Assembly (NCBI GenBank): GCA_036524855.1
Contig: DATDBL010000130.1
Span: 1 to 64,000 of the forward strand
Reading direction: 5' to 3'
DNA: 64,000 nucleotides
From: Aldersonia sp036524855
Lineage (GTDB): Bacteria > Actinomycetota > Actinomycetes > Mycobacteriales > Mycobacteriaceae
Part shown: piece by piece, positions 61,001-64,000 of the stretch
How the letters are laid out: every line of letters begins with the position of its first letter
How positions within the stretch are numbered: position 1 is the first letter of the stretch
Translations under genes and position numbers: made by a program
Notes under the pieces: model-generated
Database searches by the model: none
Told to the model about the DNA's origin: nothing
Seen by the model: only the letters and a program-made list of their open reading frames with translations

Positions 61001-64000
61001 GTCCTGCGCACGAGGGTCGACGCCGGGTGGGCGTATCGCTCGTTGCTGAAGGCGGTCCGCGATGAGGACCTTGCCGCGTTCGGGCACGCGGACGTCGCGT
61101 TCGAGCGGTTGGTCGAGCTGCTCAACCCGCCCCGTTCGCGGGCCAGGCATCCGCTCTTTCAGGTGATGCTGACCTTTCACAATCAGCGCACGCCCGAGGT
61201 CGATCTCGGGGGCGTCTCGGTCACGGCGATGCCCGCGCACGTCGATGCGATGTCGTTCGACCTGCGGTTCGCCTTCGACGACCGTTACGACGCCGCCGGC
61301 GGCCCCGACGGGATGAACGTCAGCGTCTCCTACGCAGCGGACCTGTTCGACGAGTCCACCGTCGCACGATACTGCGACCTGCTGGTGCGAATCCTGTCCA
61401 CCGCGACCGCCAACCCGACCGACGTGATCGGGGACGTCGACCTGCTCACTGCAGCGGAGCGGGAAACCGTGCTGGCACAGGCTGTTTCTCCGCATCCGAC
61501 GGCGGTCTGCGGGCCCGTCGACACGCTTGCGTCGATGTTCCACGACCAGGTGGGGCGCGCTCCGGACGCGGCCGCCGTCGTACACGACGCAGGGGAGTTG
61601 TCGTACCAGGAGTTCGCCGGCCGCGTCAACCGGCTCGCGCGCCACCTGATCACGTTGGGAGTGGGCCCGGAGCGCACGGTCGGCGTGGCGATCGAGCGCG
61701 GGCTCGACATGCTCGTCGCCGTCTACGCCGTGGTGACTGCCGGTGCGGCATATGTGCCGATGGACGTCACGCATCCGCGCGACCGGCTCGACTTCGTGGC
61801 CCATCGTTCACGCGCGCACGTGGTGCTCACCCACTCTTCGGCCGCACACCTCGCCGATCTGTCGGCAGTGACCGTTGCGGTGGATACGCTCGACCTGAAC
61901 GGGTACCCGGCAGAACCCGTCCGCGATGTCGAACGCTGGTCGCCGCTGCGGGCCGAGAACCTCGCCTACGTCGTCTTCACGTCCGGTTCGACCGGCGAGC
62001 CCAAGGGCGTCGAGGTGAGTCACGGTGCAATCGTGAATCAGCTGTCCTGGAAGATCCAGGCGTACGGGCTTGGATCATCCGACGTCTTTCTCCACAAGAC
62101 GCCCTTCACCTTCGACGCATCGATGCGCGAGGTGTGGCTGCCGCTGCTGATCGGTGCGCGGATCGTCCTCGCACAACCGGACGGTCATCGCGACAACGAC
62201 TACCTGTCGACGTTGATCGAGGCCAACGCCGTCACCGCGACACACTTCGTCCCCTCGATGCTCTCGGTCCTGCTCGACGAGGTGTCACCCGCGGCGGTGC
62301 AGAGCCTGCGGACCGTGTTCGTCGGCGGGGAGGCACTGCCCGGCGTCACCGCCGCCCGCGCTCTCGACACGTTCCGCGCGCGGGTCGTCAACGAGTACGG
62401 CCCAACCGAGACGGCGGTCACCGTCACCTCACACCTGCTGACCGAATCCGACCGGTCGGCGGTCCCGATCGGGACACCCGTACGCGGTGCCCGAGTCTAC
62501 GTGCTCGACGCGCGGCTGCACCCGGTGCCCGACGGCGTCAGCGGTGAACTGTACGTGGGCGGTGCACAACTGGCGCGGGGCTACGCTGCGCGCGGCGATC
62601 TGACCGCGGTGCGATTCGTTGCCGATCCGTTCGTTCCCGGTGGCCGGTTGTACCGGACCGGCGATCTCGTGCGCTGGCGTCGTGGGCCTGCCGGCCGAGA
62701 ACTGGAATACCTCGGGCGAACGGACTTCCAGGTCCAACTGCGGGGTGTGCGGATCGAACTCGGCGAGGTGGCGGCAGCGCTCGAGACCCATCCGTCGGTG
62801 CGTACCGCGGTCGTGACGGCGCAATCGGACGAGGTGCTCGGCGATCGGTTGATCGGCTATGTCGTCCCACGCGCCGCAGTACAGGTCGAGGCGCTGCGGT
62901 CCCACCTTGCGGGCCGTCTGCCGGCCTACATGGTGCCGTCGGCGATAGTCGTGCTCGATGCGCTGCCGCTGACGGCGAACGGCAAGCTGGATCGAAAGTC
63001 GTTGCCGGCACCGGAATTCGAATCCCGCCCGTTCCGACCCCCGAGCACGCCGATCGAGCAGCAGGTCGCCGCGGCCTATCGCGAGGTGCTGGGCGCCGAG
63101 TCCGTCGGGCTCGACGACGACTTCTTCGCCCTTGGGGGCCACTCGCTGATGGCCACCCGCGCCGTCGCACGGATGCGGGCGGCAACCGGCGTGGCGGTTC
63201 GGGTGCAGTGGCTGTTCTCGGCGCCCAGTGTTGCCGGCCTCGCCGCGTTGATCGCGGATGCCGCCACCCAGCCGATGGTGACCGACGACGCAGCGGGGCT
63301 GGGTGTTCGGTTGGCGCTGCGGAGCTCGGGGCGCGGCGATCCGCTGTTCTGTGTGCACCCCATGCTCGGGTTGGCCTGGTACTACACCGCGCTGCTGGCG
63401 CAACTGGACGACGAGGTGCCTGTCTACGGACTGCAGTCACCCGTCGTGCTCGAGGCGGACGCGCGGATCGATGCCGTCACCGATCTGGCGGAGCGGTACG
63501 TCGCCGAGATGCGCGCGGTGCAGCCGCACGGACCATATCGGTTGTTGGGCTGGTCGTTCGGGGGCGTGATCGCGCACGCGATCGCGGCCAAGCTGCAGGC
63601 GGCGGGGGAAACGGTTGCCGCGCTGGTGATGATGGACAGCACGCGGTTCACCGATGCGCAGGTGTTCCGGTCGGAATTGCTCGCACAACTCGGCGGGCTC
63701 GGCGTGCAGATCGGCGCGGACGACTCGATCGACGAGCTGACCGCCGAGCAAGCGACGGCGTTGATCGCAGCGTTGCCCACTGATCTCATCGCGCTGACGC
63801 CGGAGCGGGTCCAACGCATGTACGCAAGCGCCGTCCGGTCCTCGGAGCTTTCGCGCCGATATCGGCCCGAGGTGTTCGACGGCGATCTGCTGTACTTCAC
63901 CGCGAGGGACGATCGCGGCGACGCTGCTGCGCCGACCTCCGCCGAGTGGGCCTCGTTCGTCACGGGCCGCGTGATCGACGTCGAGGTTCCGGCGAAGCAC
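55067..64000 (+). CDS. Non-ribosomal peptide synthetase A-T-C-A-T-C-A-T-TE, 3' end outside window (NRPS3)
   Basis: An open frame from the GTG at 55067 to the window edge; 2,978 codons are visible with no stop. Order: A15-T15, C16-A16-T16, C17-A17-T17, thioesterase. It adds residues 15-17 and releases the peptide. The N-terminus is MDPTARPRRRPRARARLLP (initiator GTG), a basic tail followed at once by the A domain, matching NRPS2. The final 40-60 residues of the thioesterase are probably missing. Further cluster genes should follow to the right, since no acyl-activating, MbtH or export gene has appeared yet. Confidence 0.93.
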   Translation, partial: MDPTARPRRRPRARARLLPRIIAAAVDANPGGPAVCSADRTLSYRNLDEWSSRVARVLIGRGIGPEDLVAVAIPRSIESVLSTWAVAKTGAAFVPVDARYPIERVRFMLSDSGVPVGMTNRATRAILPDDCDWIVLDDPATERAIEAQSAEPVSYLDRTRTLAAGHPAYVIYTSGSTGRPKGVVVTHAGLSNFADEQRDRYAIDSSSRTLHFASPSFDASVLELLLATCAGATMIVAPEDVVGGAELAQLVRDEQVTHAFVTPAALASVDPVGLDTLRVVVVGGEACPPELVQRWAPGRSFCNGYGPTETTIMTNISDPLRPDDAITIGRPIRGMTALVLDARLREVPARVTGELYLAGPGLARGYHRRSGLTAQRFVADPFGTAGERMYRSGDLVRREPDGSIEYVGRSDFQVKLRGYRIELGEIDAALTAHPDVDFAVTAPRENFQGTTILASYVMMRPGATLDPHGLSEFLAARLPGYMIPASIVELDRIPLTPVGKLDRNALPEPEFEQQRFRAPTTDAEIVVAGAFADLLGIEQVGADDDFFELGGNSLLATQAVARIGSAIGVRVPARLLFEASTVAGLARSISDVGGRPRPPLTAGPRPAPIPLSPAQQRMWLTNQFDVTSPAYNVPLAMRIRGYVDVDALREALADVIARHEPLRTIYPDSPSGPSQQIQPPGQAVPDLGVESATEADVATSLLTLAGTGFDLRIEPPLRGRLLELGAGDFVLMLVFHHIACDGTSLAPLANDLLGAYLARTQGAPPQWAPLPVQYADYAIWQRALLGQDDDESSLTTEQLRYWVDHLEGGPDVLDLPTDHARPPRPSGLGADVPFVVSPLVTQRLRRIARAHDATLFMVLHTALAVLLARVTSTDDIVIGTQVAGRGDADLDALVGMFGNTLALRTPVHPDATFADVLDRVRATDLAGFSHADLPFDRVVESLRPSRSLSYAPIFQVLLMLQNFSPPQLRIAGATIDPVELDLAIAKLDLSVVLIEDASQGLAGAITYATDLFEHGSVERLSSRYVRVLEAVSEDEFATVATVPVLLERELAQLDVLLDAESAGSGPPFVGGTLVDRFERQVDATPDATALVSGDAQWTYRELDERTNRLARRLVELGVGPDQRVGLAMRRSVDLIAAIYAVLKAGGAYVPIDPDHPGERIEHVIASSDPVLVLVTSLEDLEAADLEAAAGLEATVGYTAVPIGDLDTEAVAAERLVDADRRGALLPDHAAYVIYTSGSTGRPKGVVVSHASVVNQMNWMRAQYDLGEADALLHKTPFTFDASVWEIYLPLQLGARMVIARPDGHLDAAYLRNLLAEKRISMVEFVPSMLELFLAESALALPTTLRYVSVGGEALAPGLVEEFQGANAAVLDNTYGPTEATVTSTYYRCGQRHEGRVPIGIPVPHTGVRVLDARLQQAPIGTAGELYLSGVQLARGYLGRSDLTAERFVADPFGRSPGGRMYRTGDLVRVVDAPGSGSPLLEFVGRSDFQVKLRGLRIEPDEAAAVLAQHPSVARAVVTVAGTGNDAQLVAYVVVEPGSDFEPEALRDHSGEFLPQYMIPSHIIELEELPLGSTGKLDRRALPEVKPTRPARTHRRPVTLVEQVVADTFGDLLGIDAVGADDSFFDLGGNSLVGMRVIARVNAALGTEYGVRDLFEYPTVAEFAARFDERRVDTPQPQLTVAERPGRIPLSPAQERIWFINQLEPESVAYNIPVVVRFSGDLDVDALRAAVRDVQTRHESLRTMYPVDGEPYQRIVPSAEAELDLLPRPVTTAEIESRIVALVGTGFDVTAAVPIRGALFQLGAADFVLAIVAHHINADGFSVGPLARDLMTAYVARSNGTEPGWSPLPIQYADYALWQRQLLGSESEPGSLLAAQLDFWMRTLADLPHQLDLPADRPRPSIASQRAATYGFTIDACLHRAMANLAGEENASLFMVVHAAVVVLLARLSGSDDIVVGTPVAGRGRAELDDLIGMFVNTLVLRTRVDAGWAYRSLLKAVRDEDLAAFGHADVAFERLVELLNPPRSRARHPLFQVMLTFHNQRTPEVDLGGVSVTAMPAHVDAMSFDLRFAFDDRYDAAGGPDGMNVSVSYAADLFDESTVARYCDLLVRILSTATANPTDVIGDVDLLTAAERETVLAQAVSPHPTAVCGPVDTLASMFHDQVGRAPDAAAVVHDAGELSYQEFAGRVNRLARHLITLGVGPERTVGVAIERGLDMLVAVYAVVTAGAAYVPMDVTHPRDRLDFVAHRSRAHVVLTHSSAAHLADLSAVTVAVDTLDLNGYPAEPVRDVERWSPLRAENLAYVVFTSGSTGEPKGVEVSHGAIVNQLSWKIQAYGLGSSDVFLHKTPFTFDASMREVWLPLLIGARIVLAQPDGHRDNDYLSTLIEANAVTATHFVPSMLSVLLDEVSPAAVQSLRTVFVGGEALPGVTAARALDTFRARVVNEYGPTETAVTVTSHLLTESDRSAVPIGTPVRGARVYVLDARLHPVPDGVSGELYVGGAQLARGYAARGDLTAVRFVADPFVPGGRLYRTGDLVRWRRGPAGRELEYLGRTDFQVQLRGVRIELGEVAAALETHPSVRTAVVTAQSDEVLGDRLIGYVVPRAAVQVEALRSHLAGRLPAYMVPSAIVVLDALPLTANGKLDRKSLPAPEFESRPFRPPSTPIEQQVAAAYREVLGAESVGLDDDFFALGGHSLMATRAVARMRAATGVAVRVQWLFSAPSVAGLAALIADAATQPMVTDDAAGLGVRLALRSSGRGDPLFCVHPMLGLAWYYTALLAQLDDEVPVYGLQSPVVLEADARIDAVTDLAERYVAEMRAVQPHGPYRLLGWSFGGVIAHAIAAKLQAAGETVAALVMMDSTRFTDAQVFRSELLAQLGGLGVQIGADDSIDELTAEQATALIAALPTDLIALTPERVQRMYASAVRSSELSRRYRPEVFDGDLLYFTARDDRGDAAAPTSAEWASFVTGRVIDVEVPAKH
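55103..56890 (+). other. NRPS3 A15 - T15 (second half of module 15)
   Basis: A15 has TSGSTG at residue 173 and Lys500; T15 Ser is 553 (LGGNSL). The pocket reads DALFVGGIMK, from SPSFDASVLELLLA, AFVTPAA, VVVGGEA and NGYGPTETTIMT. It is a hydrophobic pocket, most compatible with a branched aliphatic residue, but not an exact known code. Its N-terminal part closely parallels pseudo-A 1 and 2 (DWIVLDDP, PVSYLDRTRTL). Confidence 0.87.
56891..60124 (+). other. NRPS3 module 16: C16 - A16 - T16
   Basis: C16 starts at residue 609, with HHIACDG at 736; its usual MFVNTLVLRT is MFGNTLALRT. A16 has TSGSTG at 1235 and Lys1575; T16 Ser is 1630. The pocket reads DAWESGTVTK. Glu at position 278 is known from Orn and Dab codes, so a basic residue is possible but not shown. 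Core A8 is altered: RIEPDEAAAV in place of RIELGEIEAV. Confidence 0.82.
60125..63314 (+). other. NRPS3 module 17: C17 - A17 - T17
   Basis: C17 starts at residue 1687 (IPLSPAQERIWFINQ), with HHINADG at 1813. A17 has TSGSTG at 2305 and Lys2640. The pocket reads DARHFGEVTK, with Arg at 239 and Glu at 322, pointing to a polar or charged side chain without a firm match. T17 has LGGHSL around Ser2693, the form commonly seen in carriers directly before a thioesterase. Confidence 0.86.
63315..64000 (+). other. NRPS3 type I thioesterase (release domain), C-terminus cut
   Basis: An alpha/beta-hydrolase domain starting at FCVHPMLGLAWYY. The nucleophile is Ser2830 in GWSFGG, and the acid is Asp2857 in VMMDSTRF, 27 residues later, the usual spacing. 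The last visible residues (VEVPAKH) approach the catalytic His, which is either the final codon of the window or just beyond it. It releases the 17-residue chain by hydrolysis or by cyclisation onto a hydroxyl or amine. Ser and Thr residues are abundant, so macrolactonisation is possible, but the sequence does not decide this. Confidence 0.88.

Overview
The window looks like a chromosomal piece of a high-GC actinobacterium. The codon usage, the GTG and TTG starts and the style of the NRPS domains suggest Corynebacteriales (Rhodococcus, Nocardia or a relative). This is inference; no rRNA or marker gene is present to fix the genus. Every recognised gene lies on the + strand.

Bases 1-3761 are ordinary metabolism: the 3' end of a citrate-lyase-beta-like (HpcH/HpaI, CitE-type) gene, an acetoacetyl-CoA synthetase, a small PPOX-fold F420/flavin oxidoreductase, and cobM (precorrin-4 C11-methyltransferase), whose start overlaps the preceding gene. 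A 181-base gap (3762-3942) follows and probably marks the left edge of a biosynthetic gene cluster.

From 3943 to the right edge the window is filled by three co-directional non-ribosomal peptide synthetase (NRPS) genes. NRPS1 (3943-47559) is one uninterrupted reading frame of 14,538 codons. NRPS2 (47617-54942) has 2,441 codons. NRPS3 starts at 55067 and is cut by the window end inside its thioesterase. Together they form a collinear 17-module line: 17 condensation (C), 17 adenylation (A) and 17 carrier (T) domains, two epimerases (E, modules 11 and 12) and one terminal thioesterase (TE). The first C domain is EntF-like and sits before the first A domain, so the product is probably N-acylated. 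Specificity pockets read directly from the sequence give Ser at modules 3, 7, 9 and 11, Thr at 5 and 14, and a regular [Ser - code P - Ser/Thr - code Q] pattern repeated twice over modules 3-10. The E domains predict D-Ser11 and a D-residue at 12. No acyl-activating enzyme, MbtH protein, transporter or regulator is visible; these presumably lie to the right.

The most unusual feature is how the three proteins are divided. NRPS1 and NRPS2 each end with a C domain followed by about 285-300 residues that are plainly the first part of an A domain. These have lost the ATP-binding loop and the substrate pocket and stop just before the YGPTE region. The next protein begins directly with an intact A domain. 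Both junctions have the same layout, with acidic C-terminal tails facing Arg-rich N-terminal tails. This suggests a split-module docking arrangement built from dead adenylation domains.
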